This document shows positions 24,932 to 33,845 of a DNA stretch of 64,000 nucleotides, one piece after another. The notes under the pieces are model-generated. The model saw only the letters and a list, made by a program, of their open reading frames with translations, was not told the origin of the DNA and did not search any database. This DNA is from Cellulosimicrobium sp. Marseille-Q4280 (GTDB taxonomy: Bacteria > Actinomycetota > Actinomycetes > Actinomycetales > Cellulomonadaceae). Position numbers and translations under genes: made by a program. The stretch spans positions 124,001 through 188,000 of the forward strand of contig NZ_CALPBY010000005.1 of NCBI RefSeq assembly GCF_943181405.1. Reading direction: 5' to 3'. Position 1 is the first letter of the stretch, and the number at the start of each line of letters is the position of its first letter.

Positions 24932-25819
24932 ATGCCGCGCCACCCTGACCAGGCCCCCGGCCCGACGCCCGCGCCCGACGTCGCCCCACCGGCGACCCCC
25001 GAGCCGCGCGCGAGCGCACGCGGGCTCGTCAAGGTGTACGGCACGGGTGACACGTCGGTCCGCGCGCTGGACGGCGTCGACGTCGACTTCGCGCGCGGCC
25101 GGCTCACGGCGATCATGGGGCCGTCCGGGTCCGGCAAGTCCACCCTCATGCACTGCCTCGCCGGCCTCGACTCGCCGACGTCCGGCAGCGTCGTGGTCGA
25201 CGGGCAGGAGATCAGCCGCATGTCGCAGCGCCGGCTCACCGCGCTGCGCCGCACGCGCGTGGGCTTCGTCTTCCAGTCGTACAACCTCGTGCCGACGCTC
25301 ACCGCCGCCGAGAACATCACGCTCCCCCTCGACATCGCGCGGGCGCCGGTGGACCGGGCGTGGTTCGACGAGGTGGTCGACGCCGTGGGCCTGGGCGACC
25401 GCCTGCACCACCGGCCGTCCGAGCTGTCCGGCGGCCAGCAGCAGCGCGTCGCGTGCGCGCGGGCGCTCGTGTCCCGGCCGTCGATCGTGTTCGCCGACGA
25501 GCCCACGGGCAACCTCGACTCGCGCTCCGCCGGGGAGGTGCTCGCGTTCCTGCGCCGGTCCGTCGACGAGCTCGACCAGACGGTCGTCATGGTCACGCAC
25601 GACCCGCGCGCCGCGTCGTACGCGCACCGGGTGGTCTTCCTCGCCGACGGGAGGATCTCGGGCGAGCTCCACGACCCGAAGCAGCAGGACATCCTCGACG
25701 CCCTCGCCGCGTCCGCGGGCGAGGTGGACGACGGCGCGGCCCGTCCGTCCCCGGTGCCCGAGGGCGCCCGCGCGACCGGGGTGCACGGGCGCCACCTCGC
25801 GCCGTCGGACGGGCAGTGA
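24932..25819 (+). CDS. ABC transporter ATP-binding protein (MacB/LolD type)
   Basis: A 295-residue nucleotide-binding subunit. Walker A GPSGSGKST near residue 63, Q-loop in FVFQSYNLVPTLTAAENI, signature LSGGQQQRVACARAL, Walker B VFADEPTGNLDS and the switch His in VTHDPRAA are all intact. The sequence matches the LolD/MacB/FtsE-like group that energises FtsX-type permeases. A 30-residue Pro/Ala leader and a 40-residue C-terminal tail are extra. It overlaps the permease start (TGATG), so the two genes form one unit. Confidence 0.94.
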   Translation: MPRHPDQAPGPTPAPDVAPPATPEPRASARGLVKVYGTGDTSVRALDGVDVDFARGRLTAIMGPSGSGKSTLMHCLAGLDSPTSGSVVVDGQEISRMSQRRLTALRRTRVGFVFQSYNLVPTLTAAENITLPLDIARAPVDRAWFDEVVDAVGLGDRLHHRPSELSGGQQQRVACARALVSRPSIVFADEPTGNLDSRSAGEVLAFLRRSVDELDQTVVMVTHDPRAASYAHRVVFLADGRISGELHDPKQQDILDALAASAGEVDDGAARPSPVPEGARATGVHGRHLAPSDGQ

Positions 25820-28602
25820 TGCTCCGCGTCGCGCTGCGCGGGGTCCGCGCGCACCTCGTGCGCTTCGTGCTGTCGGTGCTCGCCGTGACGCTGGGCGTCG
25901 CGTTCGTCGTCGGGACGTTCGCGTTCCGGGGCATGCTGTCCTCGACGTTCGACGACATCATCGCGACGACGCTCGTGGCCGACGTCTACGTGCGCGGCTC
26001 CCAGGAGGTCACGGGTGCCGCCCCGCAGGAGGGCGGGGGCGGCGGCGGTGCGACCGGCGGCGGGTTCGCCGCGGAGCGCACGCTCGTCCCGGACGACCTC
26101 GTGACCAGCATCGAGGAGGTCGACGGCGTGGACCGGGCCGTCGCCGACGTCTCGGGTCCCGCGGTCCTCGTCGCCGCGGACGGCACGGCCGTCGTGACGA
26201 ACGGCCCGCCGAGCGTGGCGCTCGCCGTCGACGAGGAGGACCCGAGCCTCACGCTGCTCGAGGGTGCCTGGCCGGGGCCGGGCGAGATCGTGCTCGAGGA
26301 GAGCGCCGCGGAGGCCGCCGGGCTGAGCACCGGGGACGAGACGACGATCGTGCTCGGCGACGAGCCGAGGCCGGTCACCGTCTCGGGCGTGTTCGGGATC
26401 GAGGCGGCCGCCGCCGGGGCAGTCCTGATCGGTCTCGACGACGCGACGGCGCGCGAGGTCTACGCGCCCGACGGCCAGGTCGCGCAGATCGCGGTCTGGG
26501 CCTCGGGGAGCGACGCAGGCGGCGGGTCGGACGACGGCGGCACCGGCGGCACGGATGGCACGGCAGCGGCCGACGAGGAGGCGCTCGCCGAGCGCGTGGA
26601 GGCCGTGCTGCCCGACGGCGCGCAGGCGGTGTCCGGGACGCAGGCGCGCGAGGAGGCGAGCGAGGCGGTCGAGGAGGTCCTCGGGTTCGTCGAGACGTTC
26701 CTCCTCGTCTTCGCCGCGATCGCGCTGTTCGTGGGGGCGTTCATCATCGCCAACACGTTCCAGATGTCGGTGCGCGAGCGGCTGCGCGAGCTCGCCCTGC
26801 TGCGCGCGCTCGGCGCGTCGCCGGGCCAGGTGTTCTCGTCGGTGCTGGCCCAGGCGCTCGTGGTGGGGCTCGTCGGCGGGGCGCTCGGCGTCGCGGGCGG
26901 AGCGGCGCTCGTGCGGGTCATCCGCTGGGGCCTGGCCGCCGCCGGGATGGAGTTCTCGGGCCGTGTCCCGCTCGGCGGCACGCAGCTCGCGGCGGCGGTC
27001 GGGCTCGGCGCCGCGGTGAGCGTCCTCGCGGCCGTGCTCCCCGCGCGCCGGGCTGCGGCGATCCCGCCCGTCCAGGCGATGCGCGATGACGTCGCCCCCG
27101 AGCGCGGCACCCTCGCCCGGGCGGTCGGCGGGACCGCGCTCGTCGCGGTGGGCGCCGGGACCCTGTGGCTCGCCGCGCACCTCGGGTCGTCGGTCGCCGA
27201 CGACCCGACCGGGTGGACGTGGGTCGACGACCTCAGCCCGCGCGTGCTGCTCGGCGTGGGCGCCGGGCTCGTCCTCGTCGGCGTGCTCGTGGGCTCCCCC
27301 GCGGTCGCGCGCGGCGTGCTCACGGTGCTCGCCTGGCCCCTCGTGGCCGCTCTCCGGCCGCTCGGGCGGCTCGCGCGCGGCAACGTCACCCGCAACCCGC
27401 GGCGGACCGCGAGCACCGCGGGCGCGCTCCTCATCGGCATGGCGCTGGTCTCCGTCACGGGGGTCATCGCCGCCTCCACGCAGGCGTCGGTGCGGAGCAT
27501 CGTCGAGACCGAGGTGCGCGCGGACCTCGTCGTGGACTCGGCGACCCAGACGATCCCCGGAGGTGCGGTCGACGCGGTGCGCGCGGTACCGGGGGCCGAG
27601 ACGGTCGACACGGTCCGGCTCGGGCTCGCGCCGGTCGCGACCGTCGATGCGCCGGAGGACGGGGCCGGCGGGACCGGAGGATCCGACGGGACCGGAGGTT
27701 CGGGCGGCTCCGGCGAGGAGGCGCGCGGGACCGACGTCGCGGGCGTCCCGGCGACGTTCTTCGAGACGGCGCTCGACCCCGTGACGCTCCAGGGAAACCC
27801 GACGTCGACGCTCGAGGACGGGGACGTCGTCGTGCACCGGCGGACCGCGCGCGAGCGCGGCTGGGAGGTGGGCGACACGGTGCTGCTCGGTGGCGAGGGC
27901 GGCACCGGGAACGGCACCGGGGGCAGCGAGACCACCGGTGCGCCGGTCGAGGCGACCGTGGGCGCGGTCATCGACAGCCAGCTCGTCGGCACAGGGATCC
28001 TCGTGCGCGACGACGTGTTCGACGCCGTCGTCCCGCCCGCCCAGGCGAGCGTGCGGATCGTCTACGTGAGCGCCGCGGACGACGCGAGCCCCGCGCAGCT
28101 CGACGAGCTCCGGGAGGGCCTGACCGACGCCGTCGCGCCGTACCTCGTGCTGACGGTCCTGGACCGCGAGGAGACGGCGTCGGCGTTCGCGGACCAGGTG
28201 GACCAGGTGCTCGTGATCCTCTACGCGCTCCTCGCGCTGTCGATCGTCATCGCGCTGCTCGGCATCGTCAACACGCTCGCGCTCTCGGTCATCGAGCGCA
28301 CGCGCGAGATCGGGCTCCTGCGCGCCGTCGGGCTCGGACGCCTCCAGCTCGCCGGGATCATCGCGATCGAGTCCGTGCTCACGGCCGTGTACGGGACGGT
28401 GCTGGGTGTCGCGACGGGCATCGGCATCGGCGCGGCGCTGCCCGGCGTGCTCGCGGACGAGGGCCTGAGCACGCTCGCGATCCCCTGGGGCCAGGTGCTC
28501 GCGATCCTCGGCACGGCGGTGGTCATCGGGCTGGTCGCGAGCGTCTGGCCCGCGATCCGCGCCGCCCGACTGCCGGTCCTCGACGCGGTGACCGTCGACT
28601 GA
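25819..28602 (+). CDS. MacB/FtsX-type ABC transporter permease
   Basis: A 927-residue permease with two FtsX domains. Helix 1 (FVLSVLAVTLGVAFVVGTFAF) and the first large extracytoplasmic domain (about 45-270, with Gly-rich linkers) are followed by an FtsX helix trio (LLVFAAIALFVGAFIIANTF, RELALLRALGASPGQV). Then comes a second anchor (TAGALLIGMALVSVTGVI), a second extracytoplasmic domain with Gly/Thr-rich loops and the terminal FtsX trio (VIERTREIGLLRAVGLGR to the end). This is the duplicated layout of MacB-like exporters in Gram-positive bacteria. Likely role: export of a lipid, peptide or drug, or mechanotransmission. Substrate unknown. Confidence 0.92.
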   Translation: MLRVALRGVRAHLVRFVLSVLAVTLGVAFVVGTFAFRGMLSSTFDDIIATTLVADVYVRGSQEVTGAAPQEGGGGGGATGGGFAAERTLVPDDLVTSIEEVDGVDRAVADVSGPAVLVAADGTAVVTNGPPSVALAVDEEDPSLTLLEGAWPGPGEIVLEESAAEAAGLSTGDETTIVLGDEPRPVTVSGVFGIEAAAAGAVLIGLDDATAREVYAPDGQVAQIAVWASGSDAGGGSDDGGTGGTDGTAAADEEALAERVEAVLPDGAQAVSGTQAREEASEAVEEVLGFVETFLLVFAAIALFVGAFIIANTFQMSVRERLRELALLRALGASPGQVFSSVLAQALVVGLVGGALGVAGGAALVRVIRWGLAAAGMEFSGRVPLGGTQLAAAVGLGAAVSVLAAVLPARRAAAIPPVQAMRDDVAPERGTLARAVGGTALVAVGAGTLWLAAHLGSSVADDPTGWTWVDDLSPRVLLGVGAGLVLVGVLVGSPAVARGVLTVLAWPLVAALRPLGRLARGNVTRNPRRTASTAGALLIGMALVSVTGVIAASTQASVRSIVETEVRADLVVDSATQTIPGGAVDAVRAVPGAETVDTVRLGLAPVATVDAPEDGAGGTGGSDGTGGSGGSGEEARGTDVAGVPATFFETALDPVTLQGNPTSTLEDGDVVVHRRTARERGWEVGDTVLLGGEGGTGNGTGGSETTGAPVEATVGAVIDSQLVGTGILVRDDVFDAVVPPAQASVRIVYVSAADDASPAQLDELREGLTDAVAPYLVLTVLDREETASAFADQVDQVLVILYALLALSIVIALLGIVNTLALSVIERTREIGLLRAVGLGRLQLAGIIAIESVLTAVYGTVLGVATGIGIGAALPGVLADEGLSTLAIPWGQVLAILGTAVVIGLVASVWPAIRAARLPVLDAVTVD

Positions 28603-28640
28603 CCGCTCGCGCGTCGGGGGCCGACGTCCCCGACGTCGCA

Positions 28641-28750
28641 CCGCGGTACTACCTCGCGAGGTAGTACCGCGGTCGATGTGGAAGGACCTCGGTACTGCTT
28701 CGCGAGGTAGTACCGCGGTCGATGTCGAGGGACCTCGGTACTACTTCGCC
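28641..28750. repeat. 46-bp tandem repeat carrying a 32-bp palindrome, at the 3' end of topA
   Basis: Unit 1 (28641-28686) begins with a perfect 32-base palindrome at 28641-28672 (left half CCGCGGTACTACCTCG) followed by a 14-base tail TCGATGTGGAAGGA. Unit 2 (28687-28732) repeats both with a few changes (tail TCGATGTCGAGGGA). A truncated third unit (28733-28750) runs into the topA stop codon. The GAGGTAGTACC core reappears at 33620 and in the array at 33732. It may act as terminator for topA and for the convergent permease gene. Confidence 0.85.
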
Positions 28751-31557
28751 GACCTGGCAGCAGGCTTCTTCGCGGGAGCCTTCTTCGCGGCGGGCTTCTT
28801 GGCCGGCGTGCGCTTCTTCGCCGGGCCCTGCGCGCGCTTCTCCGCGAGGAGCTCGATCGCGCGCTCGGGCGTGATCGACTCCGGGGTGACGTCGCGCGGC
28901 AGGGTGCGGTTGGTCTCGCCGTCGGTCACGTAGGCCCCGAAGCGGCCGTCCTTGACGACGATCGGCGTGCCCGTGGTCGGGTCGTCGCCGAGCTCGCGCA
29001 ACGGCGGGGTCGCGGCGCCGCGCCCGCGCCCGCGCTTCGGCTGCTTGTAGAGCTCGAGCGCCTCGTCGAGCGTGACGGTGAACATCGCCTCCTCGCTCGG
29101 GAGGGTGCGCGAGTCCGTGCCCTTCTTGAGGTAGGGACCGTAGCGGCCGTTCTGCGCCGTGATCTCCTCGCCCGACTCGGGGTCCGTCCCGACCACCCGG
29201 GGCAGCGACAGGAGCTGCAGGGCGTCCTCGAGCGTGACCGACTCGAGCGTCTGCGTCTTGAGCAGCGACCCGGTGCGGGGCTTGGGCTGCGCGGCCTTCG
29301 CGCGCTTCTGGGCCGCGGCCGACAGGCTCGTGTCGATCGGCGGGAGGTCGAGCACCTCGGTGACGTACGGGCCGTAGCGCCCGGCCTTCGCGATGATCTC
29401 GTTCCCCGAGACCGGGTCGGTCCCGAGCACCCTGCCGTCGTCCGCCCCGGCGGCGAGCAGCTCGCGCGCCTTGGCGACGGTCAGCTCGTCGGGGGCGACG
29501 TCGTCGGGCACGGAGGCGCGCGGCGGGTTCTCGCCCTCCTTCACCTCGGCGGCGAGGTCCTCGACGTAGGGGCCGTAGCGCCCGACGCGCAGCTGCAGAC
29601 CCTCGCCGATCGGCACGGAGTTGATCCCCCGTGCGTCGATGTCGCCGAGGTTCTCCACGAGCTCACGCAGGCCCTCGCCCGCCTCGCCCTTCGCGGCGTC
29701 CCCGAAGTAGAAGTGCGTGAGCCACTCGACGCGGTCGCGGCGGCCGGCCGCGATCTCGTCGAGGTCCGCCTCCATCGCCGCCGTGAACCGGTAGTCCACG
29801 AGCCGGTCGAAGTGCTCCTCGAGGAGGCGCACGACGGCGAACGCGAGCCAGCTCGGCACCATCGCCTGGCCGCGCGTGAGCACGTAGCCGCGGTCCTGGA
29901 TGGTCGAGATCGTCGACGCGTACGTGGACGGACGGCCGATGCCGAGCTCCTCGAGCGCCTTGACGAGGCTCGCCTCGGTGTAGCGCGGCGGGGCCGACGT
30001 CGAGTGGCCGGCCGCCTCGAGGTCCTCGCCGCGCAGCGCGTCGCCCTGCGCCATCTGCGGCAGGCGCGCCTCGCCGTCCGTGTCGCCGCCCTTGCCTGTG
30101 GCGCCGAGCGAGTCCTCGGCGTACCGGTCGACGTCCGAGCTCTCCTCGTACGCCGCGAGGAAGCCGCGGAACGTGATGACCGTGCCCGACGCCGCGAACA
30201 CCGCGTCGCGGCCGGCGACCCCGGCCTCCTCGGTCCCCTGCACGGTGGCGAGCGGCGCGCCCAGGCGCACCGACGCGGTCGAGCCCTTGGCGTCCGCCAT
30301 CTGTGACGCGACCGTGCGCTTCCACACGAGCTCGTAGAGCTTGAACTGGTCGCCGCTCAGCTCCTTCGCGACCTGCGCGGGCGTGCGGAACGAGTCCCCC
30401 GCGGGGCGGATGGCCTCGTGCGCCTCCTGCGCGCCCGCGTTCTTCGACGCGTACACGCGCGGCTTCTCCGGCACGAAGTCCGCGCCGTAGAGCTCGGCGG
30501 CCTGACGCCGCGCGGCGCTCGTCGCCTCGCTCGACAGCGACGGCGAGTCGGTGCGCATATAGGTGATGTAGCCGTTCTCGTACAGCGACTGCGCGGTGCG
30601 CATCGTCTGGCGCGACGACATGCGCAGCTTGCGGCTGGCCTCCTGCTGGAGCGTCGACGTCGTGAACGGCGCGGCCGGACGACGCGTGTACGGCTTGGTC
30701 TCGAGCGAGCGCACGACGAAGTCCGCGTCCGCCAGACCGGCGACGACCGCCCCGGCCGTCGCCTCGTCGAGCTGCCGCACGCCGTCGCGCTGCGCCGCCG
30801 GCTTGAGCTGGCCACGGTCGTCGAAGTCGCGCCCGGACGCGACCCGCGCGTCGCCGAGCTGCACGAGACGGGCGCCGAACGCCTTGCCGGCGTCGTCGGG
30901 GGCGGCGGCCGCGGCCGCGCCCGCAAGGCCGAACGTCCCGGAGACGTCCCAGTACTCGGCCGCGACGAACGCCATGCGCTCGCGCTCACGCTCGACGACG
31001 AGGCGCGTCGCGACGGACTGCACGCGGCCCGCCGACAGGCCCTGACGGACCTTGCGCCACAGCACCGGGGAGACCTCGTAGCCGTAGAGACGGTCGAGGA
31101 TGCGGCGAGTCTCCTGCGCGTCGACGAGGCTCGTGTCCAGGTCGCGCGTGTTCTGCAGCGCCCGCTGGATCGCCTCGCGCGTGATCTCGTGGAACACCAT
31201 GCGCTTGACCGGGACCTTGGGCTTGAGCGCCTCGAGCAGGTGCCACGCGATGGCCTCGCCCTCGCGGTCCTCGTCCGTCGCGAGGTAGAGCTCGTCGGCG
31301 TCCTTGAGGGCGCGCTTGAGCTCGGCGACCTTCTTCTTCTTGTCCGCGTAGACCTCGTAGTACGGGTCGAAGCCGTTGTCGACGTCGACCGCGAACTTCC
31401 CGTACGGGCCCTTCTTCATGTCCGCGGGCAGCTCCGACGGCTGCGGCAGGTCCCGGATGTGCCCGACGCTCGCCTCGACCTCGTAGTCGTCGCCGAGGTA
31501 GCCCTGGATCTTGCGAGCCTTGGCGGGCGACTCGACGATCACGAGCTTGCGTGGCAT
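28741..31557 (-). CDS. topA: DNA topoisomerase I
   Basis: A 938-residue type IA topoisomerase that relaxes negative supercoils. The TOPRIM domain begins RKLVIVESPAKARKIQGYL with the acidic ATDEDREGEAIAWH; the catalytic Tyr333 is in YITYMRTDSPSLS. The C-terminal part holds repeated toprim-C elements seen as GRYGPYV units (for example RVGRYGPYVEDL, AKAGRYGPYVTEV, GRYGPYLKKG, GRFGAYVTDG) and ends in a Lys/Ala/Pro tail (KKPAAKKAPAKKPAAR) typical of actinobacterial TopA. The stop lies inside the repeat at 28733-28750. GGATGGG precedes the ATG. In many actinobacteria tmk and holB follow directly; here other genes lie between. Confidence 0.97.
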   Translation of the reverse strand: MPRKLVIVESPAKARKIQGYLGDDYEVEASVGHIRDLPQPSELPADMKKGPYGKFAVDVDNGFDPYYEVYADKKKKVAELKRALKDADELYLATDEDREGEAIAWHLLEALKPKVPVKRMVFHEITREAIQRALQNTRDLDTSLVDAQETRRILDRLYGYEVSPVLWRKVRQGLSAGRVQSVATRLVVERERERMAFVAAEYWDVSGTFGLAGAAAAAAPDDAGKAFGARLVQLGDARVASGRDFDDRGQLKPAAQRDGVRQLDEATAGAVVAGLADADFVVRSLETKPYTRRPAAPFTTSTLQQEASRKLRMSSRQTMRTAQSLYENGYITYMRTDSPSLSSEATSAARRQAAELYGADFVPEKPRVYASKNAGAQEAHEAIRPAGDSFRTPAQVAKELSGDQFKLYELVWKRTVASQMADAKGSTASVRLGAPLATVQGTEEAGVAGRDAVFAASGTVITFRGFLAAYEESSDVDRYAEDSLGATGKGGDTDGEARLPQMAQGDALRGEDLEAAGHSTSAPPRYTEASLVKALEELGIGRPSTYASTISTIQDRGYVLTRGQAMVPSWLAFAVVRLLEEHFDRLVDYRFTAAMEADLDEIAAGRRDRVEWLTHFYFGDAAKGEAGEGLRELVENLGDIDARGINSVPIGEGLQLRVGRYGPYVEDLAAEVKEGENPPRASVPDDVAPDELTVAKARELLAAGADDGRVLGTDPVSGNEIIAKAGRYGPYVTEVLDLPPIDTSLSAAAQKRAKAAQPKPRTGSLLKTQTLESVTLEDALQLLSLPRVVGTDPESGEEITAQNGRYGPYLKKGTDSRTLPSEEAMFTVTLDEALELYKQPKRGRGRGAATPPLRELGDDPTTGTPIVVKDGRFGAYVTDGETNRTLPRDVTPESITPERAIELLAEKRAQGPAKKRTPAKKPAAKKAPAKKPAARSAK

Positions 31558-31693
31558 CCCATCCTGCTTTCGTCGGTACGAAGTCTGTTCCGTGCGCCGG
31601 TCTCTCGCGGGTTCCCGTCGGCGCCCTGCGGCGCACGACCCCGGCCGCGGACCGGGCAGCCTACGACGTTACGCCATCCGCGCCAGCGGCACC

Positions 31694-32773
31694 CTACTCC
31701 TGAACCCCGACGGCGTCCGGACGAGCCGTGGACTGGCGGACGAGCAGGAGCAGCGCGAAGGCACCGGCCGTCACCCCGGCCACGCCGGCGACGCCGCCGA
31801 GGTACGCGGTCGCCTCCTGCGCGGTCGTCGTGTCCCACGTGGCCGGCGTCGCGCGCATCGTCCACAGGGCGACGACGCCCGACGCCGCCGCCCCCAGGAG
31901 CAGGAGCACCGCCGTCACGACGGATCCCGGCGAGGCGCCGGCGCGCGGGTCGAGCGACGAGCGCGGCGTGAACGCGCACACGAGCGCGCCCCACGCGAGC
32001 ACCACGAGGACTGCAGCGACGACGTCGCTCGGCCGGTGCCACTGCCCGACGAGCGTCGAGACACCGATCGCGGCCGTGTACGCGCCGCCGAGGACGGCCA
32101 CGAGGGGCCGCGCCGCCCGGGGCACCACGAGGAGCAGCGCCGCCGCGACCGACGCCGCGACGGTCGTGTGCCCGCTCGGCAGCGAGTTCTCCGCCGTCCA
32201 GCCACCGATGAGGTTCTCGCGCCCGAGCAGGACGTGCTTGACCGCCTGGGTCGTCACGTTGGCCCCCACGACGACGAACCCGACCTGGACCGCGAGCCCC
32301 CAGCGCCGCCGCACGACGGCGATCGCCATCGCTGCGGCGAGACCGACGACGACGAACGTCACCGACACCGTGTCCAGCACGGGCTCGCCCAGCGTCCACA
32401 GCGGGCCCTGCCCGTTCACCGCGCCGTCGAACGCCGCGCGCTCGAGCATCTGGCCCGCGTACGTGTCGACGAAGAACCGCCACACGGCCCAGGCGAGGGC
32501 GGCCGCGGCGACCGCGACCAGCCCGGCGACGACACGCGGGGCGACCCGCGCCGTCGGGCCGGGCTGCGCCGTCGGGCCTGGCCGCTCGGACGGGCCGGAC
32601 GTGCCGGACGTGCCGACCGGGCGCTGCGGGCCTGCGGACGGACGAGCCGACGGTGCGGCGGGAGTCCCGGAGTGCGGTCCGACGGTCGGCCCTGCCGGCG
32701 CCGCGACCGGCAGCGGGCGCGTCCCGGTCCCGCCACCGGTCGGCAGCGGTCGGGTCGGCGCGTGGTCGGACAT
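31694..32773 (-). CDS. PAP2-superfamily membrane phosphatase
   Basis: A 359-residue protein. The first ~85 residues are a Pro/Gly/Ser-rich cytoplasmic tail. Seven to eight membrane helices follow. The acid-phosphatase motifs are KHVLLGRENLIGG (motif 1, slightly diverged), NSLPSGHTTVAAS (motif 2) and STLVGQWHRPSDVVAA (motif 3), the pattern of undecaprenyl-pyrophosphate or lipid phosphate phosphatases. The ATG at 32773 follows TACGGT plus GGGAGG: the start may be leaderless, although GGGAGG also resembles a ribosome-binding site placed too close. Located upstream of topA on the same strand. Confidence 0.87.
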   Translation of the reverse strand: MSDHAPTRPLPTGGGTGTRPLPVAAPAGPTVGPHSGTPAAPSARPSAGPQRPVGTSGTSGPSERPGPTAQPGPTARVAPRVVAGLVAVAAAALAWAVWRFFVDTYAGQMLERAAFDGAVNGQGPLWTLGEPVLDTVSVTFVVVGLAAAMAIAVVRRRWGLAVQVGFVVVGANVTTQAVKHVLLGRENLIGGWTAENSLPSGHTTVAASVAAALLLVVPRAARPLVAVLGGAYTAAIGVSTLVGQWHRPSDVVAAVLVVLAWGALVCAFTPRSSLDPRAGASPGSVVTAVLLLLGAAASGVVALWTMRATPATWDTTTAQEATAYLGGVAGVAGVTAGAFALLLLVRQSTARPDAVGVQE

Positions 32774-32911
32774 CCTCCCACCGTAAGCGACGTCTGTGGG
32801 AGTTCGGGAAAGACGTCGAGCAGAAGTGGTCCCGCAGGACGGCGGACCCGACCGGTCCGCGGCGGCGGGCAGAGCCGGGCCGACGGCGCGGGCAGCAGTA
32901 AGGTGGCACGC

Positions 32912-33616
32912 ATGACCGACGTCTCCTCGCGGCCGCTCCCCGCGGACGGCGACGCGCGCGTCCGCCGGGCGCGCCGCCCCCGCCCCGAGACGCTCGCGCG
33001 GCGCGAGGAGATCCTCCGTGCCGCCATGAACGTGTTCGGCTCCCGGGGGTACCACCAGGGGTCGCTGGCCGAGGTCGCGGAGCAGGTCGGCATCACGCAC
33101 GCGGGCGTGCTGCACCACTTCGGGTCGAAGGACCGGCTGCTCACCGCCGTCCTCGAGTTCCGCGACCGGGAGGACGTCGCGCACCTCGAGGGACGGCACA
33201 TCCCCGGTGGACTCGACCTGTTCCGGCACCTCGTGCTGACCGCCGCCATGAACGCCGAGCGCCCGGGCATCGTCCAGGCGTACACCGTCATCGCGGGCGA
33301 GGCCGTGACCGACGGCCACCCCGCGAGCGCGTGGGTCACCGCGCGGTTCGCCGGGCTCCGCGCCGACATCGCCGGTGCGCTGCGCGAGGTCGTCGAGGAG
33401 CGCCGCGCCGCGGGGGCGGACGTCGTCGACCTCGAGCTCGACGACGCGGCGCTCGACCGTGCGGCGTCGTCGATCATCGGCGTCATGGACGGCCTGCAGA
33501 CGCAGTGGCTCCTCGACCCGGACGCCGTCGACCTCGCCGAGGCGACGGCCTTCGCGATCGAGGCGATCCTGGCGGCCACCCTTGCGGGCGCACAGCGACC
33601 GCGCCCGCTGGCCTGA
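32912..33616 (+). CDS. TetR-family transcriptional regulator
   Basis: A 234-residue regulator. The HTH domain spans about residues 28-75 (RREEILRAAMNVFGSRGY, SLAEVAEQVGITHAGVLHHFGSKDRLL), and the C-terminal part is an all-helical ligand-binding domain. A basic N-terminal arm (RVRRARRPRPETLARR) precedes the HTH. The ATG lies 7 bases after TAAGGT (leaderless type). It is divergent from the PAP2 phosphatase gene, which it may control, and convergent with jetC across the repeat region. Effector unknown. Confidence 0.92.
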   Translation: MTDVSSRPLPADGDARVRRARRPRPETLARREEILRAAMNVFGSRGYHQGSLAEVAEQVGITHAGVLHHFGSKDRLLTAVLEFRDREDVAHLEGRHIPGGLDLFRHLVLTAAMNAERPGIVQAYTVIAGEAVTDGHPASAWVTARFAGLRADIAGALREVVEERRAAGADVVDLELDDAALDRAASSIIGVMDGLQTQWLLDPDAVDLAEATAFAIEAILAATLAGAQRPRPLA

Positions 33617-33619
33617 CCG

Positions 33620-33660
33620 CCGAGGTAGTACCCCGGTCCGTTGAAGTAGGACCTGGGGTC
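33620..33660. repeat. Single copy of the GAGGTAGTACC repeat element after tetR
   Basis: This stretch (CGAGGTAGTACCCCGGTC, then GTAGGACCTGGGGT) matches the right half plus tail and next left end of the 46-bp unit at 28657-28694 with a handful of substitutions and a short insertion. It begins right after the tetR stop codon. Confidence 0.7.
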
Positions 33661-33673
33661 ACCCGCTCCCGGA

Positions 33674-33713
33674 CCCGACGCCGAACGGGGGAAGGCCCCC
33701 ACGCGTCGTCGGG
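33674..33713. terminator. Hairpin terminator between tetR and jetC
   Basis: CCCGACG (33674-33680) pairs with CGTCGGG (33707-33713), and inside it GGGGG (33687-33691) pairs with CCCCC (33696-33700) around AAGG. It probably ends the tetR transcript and could end the jet operon. Confidence 0.6.
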
Positions 33714-33731
33714 CAGGGGCCGACCGCCGTC

Positions 33732-33845
33732 CTACCTCGCGCTACTGAGGTACTACCTCGCGCTGCTGCCGTACTACCTCGCGCTACTGAGGTACTACCT
33801 CGCGCTGCTGCCGTACTACCTCGCGCTACTGAGGTACTACCTCGG
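33732..33845. repeat. 21-bp tandem array at the 3' end of jetC
   Basis: Alternating 21-base units A (TACTACCTCGCGCTACTGAG plus G) and B (same, ending CTGCTGCCG): partial A from 33732, B 33751-33771, A 33772-33792, B 33793-33813, A 33814-33834 and a final partial unit to 33845. So the true period is 42 bases. The last unit contains the jetC stop codon and final codons. In the plus direction the phase is open and would encode [14 protein letters not shown] heptads. The core GGTACTACCTCG is shared with the palindrome at 28641. Confidence 0.9.

Noticed and set aside
24883-28641. A 1252-codon open frame on the minus strand opposite the ABC exporter
   Set aside because: Extremely rich in Arg/Asp/His with no domains; it is the shadow of two genes with complete ABC and FtsX motifs.
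31694-33825. Search for jetD in the genes that follow jetC
   Set aside because: The nearest genes are tetR (HTH regulator), a PAP2 phosphatase and topA; none has a Toprim nuclease of the DUF2220 type apart from TopA's own Toprim domain.
33732-33845. CRISPR array
   Set aside because: The units are contiguous 21-bp tandem repeats with no spacers, and no cas genes are nearby.
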